From positions 134,805,282 to 134,869,281 of the forward strand of contig CP136062.1 of the NCBI GenBank assembly GCA_032622095.1: a stretch of 64,000 bases of DNA. The letters are read 5' to 3'. This document shows positions 47,001 to 56,734 of the stretch, piece after piece; position 1 is the stretch's first letter, and each line of letters starts with the position of its first letter. The stretch is from Siphonodentalium dalli. Taxonomy: Eukaryota; Mollusca; Scaphopoda; Gadilida; Siphonodentaliidae. The notes under the pieces were generated by a model. That model was given only the letters and a program-made list of their open reading frames with translations, made no database searches and was not told the origin of the DNA. A program made the position numbers and the translations under genes.

Positions 47001-49006
47001 AGCATCTTTCTATTTTTATCCTTTTTTGGAATCAAAGTTATAATACCTTGCTTTTGTGTGATTGATAGTTCCCCTACCGAAAACGATTCATTGAGCGAGT
47101 CTATTAAAAGGGGACTTAAGTCAGACCAAAATTTTTTATAAAATTCGTAGGTGTATCCGGATGGCCCTGGGCTTTTATTATTTTTGGTGTTCTTAAGCGC
47201 GTCTGTTAATTCTTGCAAAGTTAATGGTCCTTCAATACTCGAGGCCTGCGTAGGGTTTAGTTTAGGAACTTTTCCATCTTTAAGAAGGGAGTTTAGATCG
47301 CGATCGTCCATTGACCTATGTGAGTATAAATTAAGGTAAAATTTTCGGGTTTCTTTCATAATATCGTTTTGTTTCGTGATTGTACTACCATCGGCGATTG
47401 TCAGACTGGTCAGGGTTTTGGATATGTAGTTACGTTTTTCTAAATTTAGAAAATATTTTGTTGGTTTTTCACCTTCTTCTATCCATTTAGCACGAGATCG
47501 AACCATGGTTCCGCGGATTGTTTCTTTTCGCATTGCTTCAATTTCGGCTTCTAATTTTTCCAAGTCTTTCATTATTTTCTGTTTGTCACCAGAGATGTTG
47601 GATTCAAGATCTGAAATAATTTTTTCCTTTTTTGATGTCAGATTTTTCTCGATTTTTGTTCGCTCACGTTTTCGATGTGCGGAAAAGCGTATGGTGGCGC
47701 CTCTGATATCAAGCAACACTGCGTCGAGGAAGAGTCGTTTACCAATTGAACATTTTATCTTGCTTTCGTTTTCGGTTACATTTGTGGAGTAAGAATATCT
47801 AATTTTATTTTCAGCTATGATTGATTTTACTAAATTAACATATTCTCTACAGTACAGAAGAGAATTATTAAATTTCCAAAACCCTGGACCAGTTTTGATG
47901 TCACTGACGTTTAATGAGAGTGAAATAATAGAATGATCTGATTTGTACCCAGGTAAAATTTCCGGTCCTTCTCCAGTTAGATTAAGGAGGTCCTCAGAGA
48001 TTAAAAAATAATCTAGCCTCGCCATTTTAACTGGGGATTTTCTTCTCCACGTGTAACGTCTTTCTTGTTTATTGAATAGTCTCCACACGTCAACTAGTTC
48101 AAGGCTGCCGGCAAGGTCAACAACTTCATTTATGGCATGGGGGTTATTTATATGTTTGTAGTTATAAGTGTCTATGTCTTGTTTCTGAACAAGATTCCAG
48201 TCTCCACACATGATTATTTGCGTGTTCCCAATCTGGGTAATTAGTTTTTTTAGGTTAGAGTAAAAAGCTGGATTATCATCATTGGGCCCATATAAATTCA
48301 CCAAACTTAAACGTATTTTGTCTATGGTTATATCAAGTATAATAAAATTTCCACCAGAGTCTTTGTATGTTTCGTGAATAATATACTCGAAGTTATTTCT
48401 AAATAGAATAGCTACACCTCTAGCTTGCGAAGAGTATGATGCCATTATTGCTTTGCATCCCCATTCTGCTTCAATGCACCTTTCCATGCGATTAGTAAAG
48501 TGTGTATCTTGCAAACAATATATAGATCCACCAAGGTTACGGATGTGATGGAAAACGCCTCGGCGTTTATCGGTTTGGTTAAGTCCACGGCAGTTCAGAG
48601 AAAAAACTTTTATATTACTCATTATAGATATGCGGACGCCCTAGCTGTCGAACCAGACACATGTTATGTAGTGGCACACACGGCACATATATATATAATA
48701 TTATGGTACATTTTGATGTCACATTCATTCGCACAAAGAAAAGGGTTACAGACATAACAAAGGTGAAGTACAAAAACAGAAAAAACAGAGACATATACAA
48801 CCGGCTAAAGGTCGTCGTCTGCTTGGATGGACAACACCGACCGTCCAGTGGTGGCAGCATATACTACATGTTAAGTTCTTTGGATTGCCACAGCCCGAGC
48901 TAGATTTATTAGTTCAATACGACTTGCATGTTCGTTTCTTATTTTATTACTATACTTTCCAAGTGATGAAATAAACCAAAGTGAAAATTGGGAGAAGATG
49001 AGATAG
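44060..49006 (-). mobile_element. Tx1-type LINE, about 4.9 kb, ORF2 open throughout
   Basis: A minus-strand non-LTR retrotransposon. The A-rich tail is seen as T-rich sequence at 44,060-44,090, then about 750 bp of 3' untranslated sequence, one long ORF2 (44,840-48,622) and about 380 bp of leader. A 10-bp target duplication ACACTATATT flanks it (44,050-44,059; 49,007-49,016), and the older LINE's protein sequence joins across the gap (SVKHTI to FLGVN). No ORF1 is present; Tx1-clade elements usually carry one, so this copy is either 5'-truncated just above ORF2 or of an ORF1-less type. With ORF2 unbroken it is probably young. Confidence 0.9.
44840..48622 (-). CDS. LINE ORF2: AP-like endonuclease and reverse transcriptase
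   Basis: The 1,260-residue protein nicks target DNA and copies the element RNA from the nick. Residues 1-235 form an AP-like endonuclease: SLNCRG (8-13), LQDTH (37-41), GDWN (140-143), RLDY (202-205) and SDHS (228-231). Position 39 is Asp where L1 proteins have catalytic Glu. A charged, probably coiled linker spans 320-375. The reverse transcriptase follows: SPGPSGY (484-490), NWRPISLLN (543-551), LLLIDFEKAFD (609-619), GCRQGDPISPYIF (669-681) and catalytic YADD (713-716). The thumb includes FLGIHFDTD (781-789) and HGGLKMIN (878-885). A zinc knuckle C1139-x2-C1142-x8-H1151-x4-C1156 closes the protein. There is no RNase H. ATG at 48,620-48,622 is placed 7 codons before the first endonuclease motif, as expected. 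The frame has no stop or shift, and length is normal for the clade. Confidence 0.92.
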   Translation of the reverse strand: MSNIKVFSLNCRGLNQTDKRRGVFHHIRNLGGSIYCLQDTHFTNRMERCIEAEWGCKAIMASYSSQARGVAILFRNNFEYIIHETYKDSGGNFIILDITIDKIRLSLVNLYGPNDDNPAFYSNLKKLITQIGNTQIIMCGDWNLVQKQDIDTYNYKHINNPHAINEVVDLAGSLELVDVWRLFNKQERRYTWRRKSPVKMARLDYFLISEDLLNLTGEGPEILPGYKSDHSIISLSLNVSDIKTGPGFWKFNNSLLYCREYVNLVKSIIAENKIRYSYSTNVTENESKIKCSIGKRLFLDAVLLDIRGATIRFSAHRKRERTKIEKNLTSKKEKIISDLESNISGDKQKIMKDLEKLEAEIEAMRKETIRGTMVRSRAKWIEEGEKPTKYFLNLEKRNYISKTLTSLTIADGSTITKQNDIMKETRKFYLNLYSHRSMDDRDLNSLLKDGKVPKLNPTQASSIEGPLTLQELTDALKNTKNNKSPGPSGYTYEFYKKFWSDLSPLLIDSLNESFSVGELSITQKQGIITLIPKKDKNRKMLKNWRPISLLNTSYKLASSCIANRIKRVLSSIINPDQTGFLAGRYIGDNTRLIYDIIHRTKQENKSGLLLLIDFEKAFDTVSWSFIRKCLDLFNFGDTIKKWLSILYDNASSSILINGHISQSFLLGRGCRQGDPISPYIFLICAEVLGLMIRQNNTIKGIILGGSEYKITQYADDTTLILDGSEKSLRESYLTLDEFARVSGLRINPEKCQSAWIGIGSPNKIRHVLIDLNLSTVNTFNFLGIHFDTDLTNMNINYNYKLEDIEKTTKIWKHRLLTPLGRITVVKSLILPKLTHLFITLPSPGTTFFKALNTCLYNFIWNSKRDRIKRKQLCADHMHGGLKMINVENFDNAMKITWIRRLVCKQSKWASLCNTTSFLNDQLFLTYHSSYIAKQTNKFANPFWRDVFGAWCKFMRLNNSNNTIMASTIWNNPNIKIGGSSINFKSWRDAGIYFINDLFQSDYTFHTPHTLYANFNIRVDFITISNIKRQIMSMASSLNQPLIRIPCPYLPNNLTAILRDKKGGQLFYKVLESEKIMPNSCQKWESEISEKIENWEEYLSMPFKTTTDTKLQWLQFRINTRIIGTNKFLKLANLRVDDFCNRCQNLQETISHIFWDCPHVQTFIKEIEIWKENNQFPIDLTKKNIIIGIDHEYRKSISNLVLLVMKQYIYRTKFTPTQLSLCSFLCDLQFRYECERYNAKCNMNYDFDNQWMTLRNALKIK

Positions 49007-49530
49007 ACACTATATTCCTAGGAGTTAATATTCAAGGAAATTTATCATGGAATATGCAAGCAGACACCATTACCAAAAATAATGTCAAAAAAATTTAGGA
49101 GTCATGAGAAAAATCAGCGATTTCGTAACCAGAGATAGAATGAAAACACTTTATTATTACTGATTATCCCACACTTATTGTAATGCCATATGGAGTGCAA
49201 CAACAAAGCAAAATCTTCAAAATTCAAAACAAAGGAATCGCCACACCATCTTATACAAAACGCATACCGAAATATGCAGCGACCACAATTTGCTATCGAT
49301 GAAGGACATTGGAAACATGCAACTAATACCACTTTTACATTATTTCCATCAAAAGAAACTCCCCAAATCGCTGTTTTCGATATTTACTAAAGCAAATTCA
49401 AATCTGTATTGTGAATTCATAAGAACAAAAAACAAGCAAGAAGTGTCATATCAACCAAAGCCAGATGTGATAAATATCATAAATACCTGAAAAACACATT
49501 CCGTAACAAATACACCCCAAATAACAAGCA
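49007..49530 (+). pseudogene. LINE reverse transcriptase thumb and C-terminal region
   Basis: Downstream continuation of the split LINE: FLGVNIQGNLSWN (from 49,013), then after shifts NLGVMRKISDFVTRDRMKTL, SATTKSK/KIQNKG-like sequence, DIGNMQLIPLLHYFHQKKLP, SLFSIFTKANS and IRTKNKQ. These follow the usual order of LGV, thumb helices, KIQ/KxxR and the FHxxLP block in Jockey/CR1-like elements. Several frameshifts and stops make it inactive. Confidence 0.75.
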
Positions 49531-49869
49531 ATCTTGTATATATACTCGCCCCTATTATATAGACTAAGGCAATGCTATCCAGCAGTTCCTGACAGCTGTG
49601 ACTGTCCAGAAGAGTGGACAGATATTAATCTACTGTTTACTCTCATAGTATAATCCTCTCTCTCCTGGTCAGCTCTCCTGGTGAGGAACAAGCCAACAAA
49701 CTTATGTCGCATCTCCTCCGTGTGTCACTATTTGTTACTCGTGTACATGTTCCTCCGAACAAAAATGCAAAATTAAACAACTTAAGTATGACTGTAACAT
49801 ATTCCTCAATCAAATCAAGCACTGTCAATTTCCACATTATTATTGATAACCGTATATTACCAATACCAA

Positions 49870-50185
49870 ATCTGTTGACGCGAGAATTCTCTTCACAGGG
49901 TTACGCGTAAGTAATCACAAGCTTGAAATTGAGAAGGGAAGACACAAACAGCCCCCGTCAGAAATAAAGGATAGAATATGTCCTGTCTGTAGGACAAACT
50001 CGGTTGAGACCGAATCACACTTTGTTATGAATTGTCCGGCATACGAAAACATTCGCATTAGTTGTTTCGCAGCAATAGGCGATATAACCGATTTCCACAG
50101 AATGACAGAAGACAATAAATTTAATTATATAATGGAAAATAGGCACATTGTACAGCATATGCGACATGATCCGGTCCTTCTTTGA
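49870..50185 (+). pseudogene. LINE-type C-terminal zinc-knuckle segment
   Basis: About 105 codons stay open: FTGLRVSNHKLEIEKGRH, then CPVC, nine residues, HFVMNC (CX2CX9HX4C) and PAYENIR, to a TGA at 50,183-50,185. This LRxSxHxLxIExGRH...CPxC...HFxxxCPxY pattern is common at the end of endonuclease/reverse-transcriptase ORFs of invertebrate LINEs. The upstream 49,560-49,870 shows only fragments. It may belong to the split LINE or to a different, adjacent one. Confidence 0.65.
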
Positions 50186-50335
50186 AAAACGGCAGATTTT
50201 ATCAAGTGCATAATAATTATAAGAACAACTTGTGAGTGAGTATACTGAATATAAATTTTGACTGAGTCGGGTTTTATTTAATTCATGCTATTATTGTACA
50301 TGTATGTTTTATATTATATGTTATATGTTTGCAAC

Positions 50336-51405
50336 CAGAGACGTGGCGACAGGTCAAAATTTCAACAGTTGGAAATTTCATACCTGTCAAAACATTAGTT
50401 GGAAATTTCACACCAACAATAGGTTGAAAATGTTCTTGTAGTTTGATTTTCAAACAATTTCTTGGGGGGGGGGGGGGGTAATTGTTTTTGGACCAATATT
50501 TGCATATTTTCCTATTTTTTGTAACAATTTTGGACTTAAATGGTCATCAGTTGGAAACCTCATGGGGGGGGGGGTGACATTGGAAATTTCCAACACTTGG
50601 AAAGCTTATGTCCTGCCCACCCCCCCCCCCCCCGTGGCCAGTCAAAAACTGCTAGTTAATTTAAGAAAACAATATTGTCATATAATTGGTCAACATTGTC
50701 ATTGGAATTGTCATCAGTTGTAAACTTTCCAACCTAAGTGTGGTGTCAGGTTTGAAATTTCAAACTCTAAGAATGCTTGAGGCTAGTCTAGATGCTAGTC
50801 TAGATGCTAGGATTTTGCGATTATCTTGTTCAGATTACAACATTTTCGAACCATGGTCGGCCCGGTGTGTCATTGTCTCTCCCCCGTGGCCAATACAAAA
50901 ATGCTACTAAGTTTAATTAACAATATCTTACTACATTTGGTCAAACTTGTGGACTTAAATGGTCATCAGTTGGAGAATTTTCCAACCTGATGGGGAGTAT
51001 GAGGTTTGAAATTTCCAACTCTATAGGAAAGCTTCAGTTGAGGTCAGTCTAGATGCTATATGATTTGCGATTTTCTTGTTCAAATTTTAGAATTTTCTCA
51101 CACCGAGCCGAACAACCATGGTCACCCCGGTGTGTCGTGGTCTGTTGCCCGTAGCCGTGTGCATTTGCATGGAGTTAGACCACTAGATAGGATTTTTGCA
51201 GTGTTTCAGGTTAAAATATCTGAATGTTCTCATACCGGGAATATAGAACCATGGTTTATTAGGATAATAGCACGGAGGTTCAAGGGGGTGCAAATGGAAT
51301 GATGCAAAACTTGTGTTCGATCTGATTCTGATTCAAGGGGGGGGGGTGCAGTTGGAATCCCAAGGTGGACACCCCCCGAACGGAAACGGTATAGCCACGT
51401 CCCTG
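50336..51405. mobile_element. Non-autonomous hAT element, 1,070 bp
   Basis: The left end is CAGAGACGTGGC and the right end GCCACGTCCCTG; apart from one insert-like difference after position 12 these are inverted copies fitting the CAGxG start of hAT elements. A perfect 8-bp duplication TTTGCAAC flanks it (50,328-50,335; 51,406-51,413), the hallmark length for hAT. It lies in the 3' region of the split LINE. The interior repeats (A)GTTGGAAATTTC, GAGG(C/T)(T)AGTCTAGATGCTA and G/C runs of 9-16 bases. No transposase is present. Diverged relatives are at 54,060-54,491 and 56,190-56,363. Confidence 0.9.
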
Positions 51406-51455
51406 TTTGCAACTGCCCATTGAGGTGTTATTGCAATAAAATCTTGTATCTTGTA

Positions 51456-52232
51456 TACATCATGATATTGTTTTTGGATAGAAAATACACAGGTATTGCA
51501 AGATGATCAAGCAGGTCATGACATAAAGTCATTAAGTTAATAATATTGGCCACTCAAATAATATTGGCATACAAATTGACTTCAATCTCCATCTCACACC
51601 CCGACACACACACACCCTTCTTGCCCATGTATATACGGAACTGCACACATTGTAAATACCCACACGCACAATACATGCTCAATTATAAGTAATCAAGTAT
51701 TGTATCATACTCGCATAAGGGCCCTGCCCTTACAAGTTGAACTTTTTGTGGGGTCCTGTTATATATCTACTGTAAAATATTGAATATCAAATAAATTTCA
51801 TTGAATCTTGACACAGCCTGTGGGTAACGCAGACATATTTTACTTTAAGCATATTTAATTGTATATACATTATATACACGAGGATTGGGACACAAGTTTT
51901 GTCAACTTGGTGACATAATATGGAAACGTACCTACATGTGTATCTAATATTATTACACTCTAATGTACAGTTATAGCTGGGACGAAACGCTTGTTGAATG
52001 GTTTTGTTGCAAGTAAACTGAGCCCACGAACATGTCGTCTGGGTCGTGACTTTATCATGACGTCTAGTTCGTGACACAAGGGGCAAGGGGACACAAGGGA
52101 TACAGAACTGTCGTTCCGATAGACGCAATTATACATCAGCCGAAGGGTAAATGCGAGAGGAGGTTCATGAGGCACGAAATGTCACTGCGCCAGATCGATA
52201 TGATTGGCAACATTAAAAACTCCTCGACTCGC
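51456..52232. other. No recognised feature
   Basis: Spacer downstream of the LINE tail. A CACACACA run lies near 51,605. No gene recognised. Confidence 0.4.
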
Positions 52233-52479
52233 GTGTCGTAGTCTAAAGGTTGTTCCACACCGGGCGCGAGCGAGCGATTATAACGGCCATTTTCTAACGT
52301 CCGTAGCAGTTCAAAGCGCGCGATTTTTATGTCCACACCGCAAGCGACTGAAACGCTTCGTCGCGCGCGATAGTCAGGTTATTATTATGTGTGTACGCTA
52401 ATTTCAGGGGAGTCAGGTGGCTGCATGGGGGATACCCCCACCCCACACAATTATGACTAATATGTAGGGTTTCTACAAC

Positions 52480-53240
52480 CAACGTGTAGCCCTGCTACAC
52501 AACCATTATTCATTTTTTATCTTAAACATATTTTACACAATAAATGGGTCAATGTATACACATGTATACACACTGGTGTGCATACAATCAACACCTATGC
52601 CTTACACATGTTGTGTAAATTCTTACACATATATATCGTAGACAAGAATGTAACGTTCAGTATTCCGAACTGTGGGTATATAGTATTCATGGCAAATGGA
52701 GATTTATATGTTAAAACTTTCATGGCGTACAATGGTACGTAATATTTTGCTCTGTCATGTGTGAGTTTTCGTTTTAAATGAACAAACCATGGTCGTGGCG
52801 TGGTTGCACGTGATTAGTATTAACGTATTACAACAATAATATAAACAAGAGTAAGAGCAGTATTCTTCATGAAAGTTTTAACAAATATATCCTCATATAT
52901 CATTAATACAATACTCACAATTCGGAATTCTGAACTTACATTCCTTGTCTACAATTTGTTTATTCTCGTCACTCAAAATTACATGGGTATTGAGACAGTA
53001 GTAAATTGTATTCCAAAACATATACTCAAACAATATCGTCGTCATGTAGCAGACTATGAAACTGAAGGCACGCAATGCGCACGATCTACATTCTTACACA
53101 AGGGTGCGTAATAAAATGTACACATTATGTGTAGAACGGCACTTGGTCAATGTATTTGTATGTAAAACTACACATTGCTATGTGTATTAACCGGGTTTAC
53201 ACATTTGATGTGTAATCGTTTCTACACATTAGTTATAATA
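52480..53240. repeat. Foldback region with ACACAT/ATGTGT motifs
   Basis: GTAGACAAGAATGTAACGTT then CAGTATTCCGAACTGT (52,639-52,675) is inverted at 52,916-52,955 with minor changes. Outside it, both sides are rich in TTACACA, CTACACAT and TATACACATGTATACA-type short palindromes. It appears to be a decayed foldback with a nested core. No coding sequence. Confidence 0.55.
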
Positions 53241-53439
53241 GTGCTCCCATCCGGTAATACGCGATTATTATTAGTTGATGAATGCATTGTCTCATGTTTA
53301 CTAATCCAGTGAGCACGCTGCCGAATACATTTTTGTGATTGCCGCCCGTAACTTAAGTTATATGTCGTTTTTTCAACAACAAACGCATGCATACATAACA
53401 TGTATTCATGCTTCTACATTTACAAATTTCATGAAGAAC

Positions 53440-53960
53440 TAAAGTTATCATCCGGATACGAAATATAAACGGACGTCCGGGCGGACTGCCCAAAACATAA
53501 TACGTCCCGTTTTAGCTCACCTGAGACGAAGTCTCCGGCGAAGCTATAGTCATCACCCCTCGACCGTCGTTCGTCTGGACGTCCGTCCGTACGTCGGTCA
53601 AGAATCGACTTCTTCTCCAGAACCATAAAACCCAATAGGTTCATATTTGGTGTTGATGTTCCCTGAGTGACTCACATTCAGATTTGTTCAAATGAGGTCA
53701 CCAGGTCAAATAGTTGTGAATCCAGGGCCATAAGTCTTTCCATCCATAGTAATTCTTAAAATAACTTTTCCCCTAATAATCCCGAATGGGTTCATATTTG
53801 GCGTGGATGTTCCCCAGGTGGCACACATTCAGATTTGTTAAATTGGGGACAACATATCAAAGAGCTGCAAAGCCAGGGCCATAGCTCTTCCTCCTCGGTA
53901 GTAATTCTTAAAACGACTTCTTCTCAAGAACCACCAGGGCCTATTTAACTTATATATGGT
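53440..53960 (-). repeat. TTTCCGGATGATAACTT/GTCCGTCCG family relic plus tandem half-units
   Basis: AAAGTTATCATCCGGA (53,440) is the complement of the unit start in the 12.5-kb array. GACGTCCGTCCGTACGTCGG is followed by two units sharing GACTTCTTCTCCAGAACCA / TAATTCTTAAAA(T/C)(A)ACTT, GGTTCATATTTGG(T/C)G and ACATTCAGATTTGTT, spaced about 160 bp. I know similar arrays from bivalve DNA; function unknown. Confidence 0.6.
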
Positions 53961-54059
53961 AAGGAGGGTCCTTGGGTGACTGGGATTTAGCTTTTATCTT
54001 ACTCTAGCATGTGATTGCAACAATAGAAGCATGCCTTACTACGCAAGGGGTGAGCTGTG

Positions 54060-54491
54060 ATCCCCAACTTTGATCAAAATTTTGAACAGTTTGTTGTCGA
54101 TTTTGTTTTCACACCAAAAATAGGTTAGACTTTTTCGCATGGTTTGATTTTCCAATCAGTATATTTTTAGACCAACAGTCCGTATTGTCCTACTTCCGAT
54201 TAATCTTTCAGACCGAAATGACCACATTTTTAACTTTTTGGGGGAATGTCCGGTTGGCCACACATTTTAACTTTATGGGGATGTTTGTTGGAGAGCGTGA
54301 AGTGCCATTTGTAAAATTCCAAATTTCCAACCTAAGAGGGATGTGCAAAATGAAATTTGTAAAGTTAGAACTTCATGTGGTCTGGTTGTCTTGTTATAAA
54401 GATGTAGGGGTAGGACATTTGACGTGATGTGCAATTATAAATTTCAAGGTGAATACCCGTGCTGAACGGAGAACCTCCAGATATGTTCCTG
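54060..54491 (+). repeat. Diverged relative of the hAT element at 50.3 kb
   Basis: TTTTCACACCAAAAATAGGT, GGTTTGATTTTCCAATCA, TTAGACCAAC and ATTTCAAGGTGAATACCCGT ending in TTCCTG follow the same order as the 50,336-51,405 element. The left end is not clear. Confidence 0.5.
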
Positions 54492-54844
54492 TTGAGAACT
54501 ACTTGTCTTCATTGATAAGTATATCAGAGTCCCAGTCTTATCACTCTTTGCAATCAGGTGAGCGACGTACAGCCATTTACTGTCAGTATCAAACAATATA
54601 GCGTTTTCCGTGAAGCAGTTCCTATTCCAAACATGTTTATATACTAAAATCAATGTAAAGTTAAGATGGTCTCGTAAAAATTACCATGGAACGCTGAATA
54701 CGTCTTTAAAAAAGTATTTTCGAATATCTGTTCTTGGATATTTTGTACAGATGATGGCCTTTCTTCGAGTCGTTCGGGTTTGCAAAATTTCATATAAAAA
54801 ATAATGGTACTTTTTGTTAACAAAGTCATGTTGTCCTACCAAAG

Positions 54845-55010
54845 TCATTGCTCAATTATTAAGAACCACCAACACCATAGCAAATTAGCAGGACCACATA
54901 ACCAGGAGGTGATACCCCAAAGTGAAATATTCGTTGGATTGTATTTAGTTACTTTACCCTTTCATGGCGGTAGCTGTGCTGGTGCAAGATTAAAGATCAT
55001 ATGCCAGTAG
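54845..55010 (+). repeat. Fragment linking two repeat families
   Basis: ACCACCAACACCATAGCAAA then TAGCAGGACCACATAACCAG resembles 22,967-23,010. TTTCATGGCGGTAGCTGTGC then TGGTGCAAGATTAAAGATCA resembles the leader of the hairpin repeat at 24,705. The two families are therefore parts of one longer repeat. Confidence 0.5.
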
Positions 55011-55315
55011 TTTAAACATATTTAAACACTGATATAGTCCTTTTCTCCCGATTACCCGGGTACTGTACACTAAATCCGGTCATTTATACAACGTCTTTTG
55101 GAATGAACTAGCCTCGTTATATTCTTTATCATTTCCCCTGATTATACCAAAATATAATTAACCAGCCAATGGAGCAGATTATACGGTCCATGATTTTAGT
55201 TCTTTACAAGGAATAAACTGAATATAGTAATCTAAGGTGGAATTTCAGTCACGAAAAATAACAAAAATAAATGGTTTAATTATTTGGTCATAGAGACAGA
55301 CAGTCATACAGACAC

Positions 55316-55420
55316 ACATGACATACATGCATACATACATACATACATACATACATACATACATACATACAGTCATACAGACACACACAGTCATACAGAC
55401 ACACATATGTGCCATACAGA
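55316..55420 (+). repeat. CATA microsatellite with CAGACACACA extension
   Basis: An uninterrupted (CATA)n of about 50 bases is followed by repeats of AGTCATACAGACACACA. Open frames across it are artefacts. Confidence 0.95.
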
Positions 55421-55870
55421 CACACATGCGTTGTACTTCGATTATTAGCCTCTCGCTAAAGTCCTCCATTATCGCGGCGACAAATCAGTGTGCCGTCATC
55501 AAATAGAAAAATAACGGTCGTATAAACACCTATTTGAGAGCCGTCCAATTATCTCGCTGGTTTGCAACAAAGCGACAATTCGACGAAGCATAAAATCACT
55601 GCTATAATCGCCTCGTGGTCAGCGAGTCGGTCGCTTGCGGTGTGAACATAAAAATCGCGCGCTTTGAACTGCTACGGACGTTATAAAACGGCCGTTATAA
55701 TCGCTCGCTCGCGCCCGGTGTGGAACAACCTTTAGACGTGACATAAATGGTACTGTCGCCTTCTCGATGGCATATGACCGGCCTATAAATCCATACCATA
55801 ATCGAAATGACACCTTATAGCGATTGGGTAAATATAGTAGCTTGAGACGATATTCATTTTTGTCGAATAA

Positions 55871-56189
55871 TCATGTCTTCACTTGGTATTTACAGTGTGC
55901 AGGGCGTTTCGCGGCACCCAGATGTTTCGGCACCTGGTTGCATGTCATGATGTTTCGGCACTTGGTTGTTTCTGCCCAGGCAAAAATCTTGTGCCAAGAC
56001 GTCCAGGTGCCGAACCGTAAACACAAGTGCTGAAACGGCCATGTACCGAAACGTTCAGCATTCCATTTACAACTTACCGACTCAAATTGTGAATAGCGTT
56101 TACTTCGATTCGGGATAAGTGCGGATTTGTGTTTCATGGCATGTTGGATTCTGGATAAGCGCGATTTGTGTTTCATGGCATGTTGGGAA
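55871..56189. repeat. TTTCGGCAC inverted cluster and 36-bp direct repeat
   Basis: GATGTTTCGGCACCTGGTTG and GATGTTTCGGCACTTGGTTG (55,920-55,970) face CAGGTGCCGAACCGTAAACA and AAGTGCTGAAACGG (56,000-56,040). Downstream, GCGATTTGTGTTTCATGGCA with flanks is directly repeated at 56,115 and 56,152. Nothing coding is recognised. Confidence 0.6.
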
Positions 56190-56363
56190 TTTGCAACAGT
56201 TGGAAATCTTGATATACCAGTTGGAAAATTCCAACCAACAACGCGGGGGGGGGGGGGTGTGAAGATATCCTTTCTTGAATTTGAGTACATGGGGAGTGCA
56301 GTTGGAAATTCTAAGTTGAACGGTGGACACCCCCATCGGATATCCTCTACAGCCGTGTACCTG
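56190..56363 (+). repeat. 3' fragment of the 50.3-kb hAT family
   Basis: CAGTTGGAAATC, AGTTGGAAAATTCCAACCAA, a run of 13 G, GTGCAGTTGGAAATTCTAAG and GGTGGACACCCCC ending in GTGTACCTG follow the right-hand order of the element at 50,336-51,405. Confidence 0.65.
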
Positions 56364-56734
56364 AATGGTTAACATATATATATAAGATATAGAGTATGAG
56401 TTTTCTGACGGAGTTGAAGGCTAGTGGCTTGACATTTACATAACAATAATAGCTAGAGTACTACATTAAATCGACATAGCAAATTTCACTAAATTAGGCA
56501 GCAAATTTTGTAAGCGCGAACGTTTTCTTTGAAACCCAGCGTATCTCAATGTTCACTCATGTAACCCTTTCTATATCAGTGAGTATGAATCCTTCTGCAT
56601 TTGTATTATTTGTTCTTATGTCTGTAAGTTGTCTGTTATGTTTTTTTCCGGACACCCTCCACACGAATGATGGACGATTCCAATGTATATTTTATAACTG
56701 AACGGTTTAATCCATTTATTGTAGAAAGGGTTAA

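Larger units (their letters stand above)
42180..51455 (+). mobile_element. Old LINE split by three later insertions
   Basis: Plus-strand LINE remains occur at 42,180-42,331, 43,835-44,059 and 49,007-49,530 and can be followed across two younger insertions. A further LINE-like C-terminal segment (49,870-50,185) and a 3' tail with AATAAAATCTTGTATCTTGT (to about 51,455) follow, broken by a hAT-like insertion. The reverse transcriptase motifs resemble the Jockey/CR1 group rather than Tx1. The 5' part (endonuclease and fingers) is absent, so the copy was 5'-truncated or eroded. Whether 49,560-51,455 belongs to this LINE or to an adjacent one is not certain. Confidence 0.75.
52241..55737. mobile_element. 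Possible 3.5-kb transposon with about 115-bp inverted ends
   Basis: GTCTAAAGGTTGTTCCACAC, CGGGCGCGAGCGAGCGATTA, CGTCCGTAGCAGTTCAAAGC and GCGCGATTTTTATGT on the left are matched nearly base for base, inverted, at 55,619-55,737. Flanking octamers GTGTCGTA (52,233-52,240) and GTGACATA (55,738-55,745) agree at 6 of 8 positions, so an aged 8-bp duplication is possible. The interior holds other repeats and no transposase. The alternative is two copies of a small repeat in opposite orientation. The close arm identity beside an eroded interior leaves this open. Confidence 0.5.

Noticed and set aside
55871-56375. 139- and 91-codon minus-strand frames containing NPTCHETQI-like repeats
   Set aside because: They arise from a 36-bp direct repeat and a hAT-family fragment, with no independent coding evidence.
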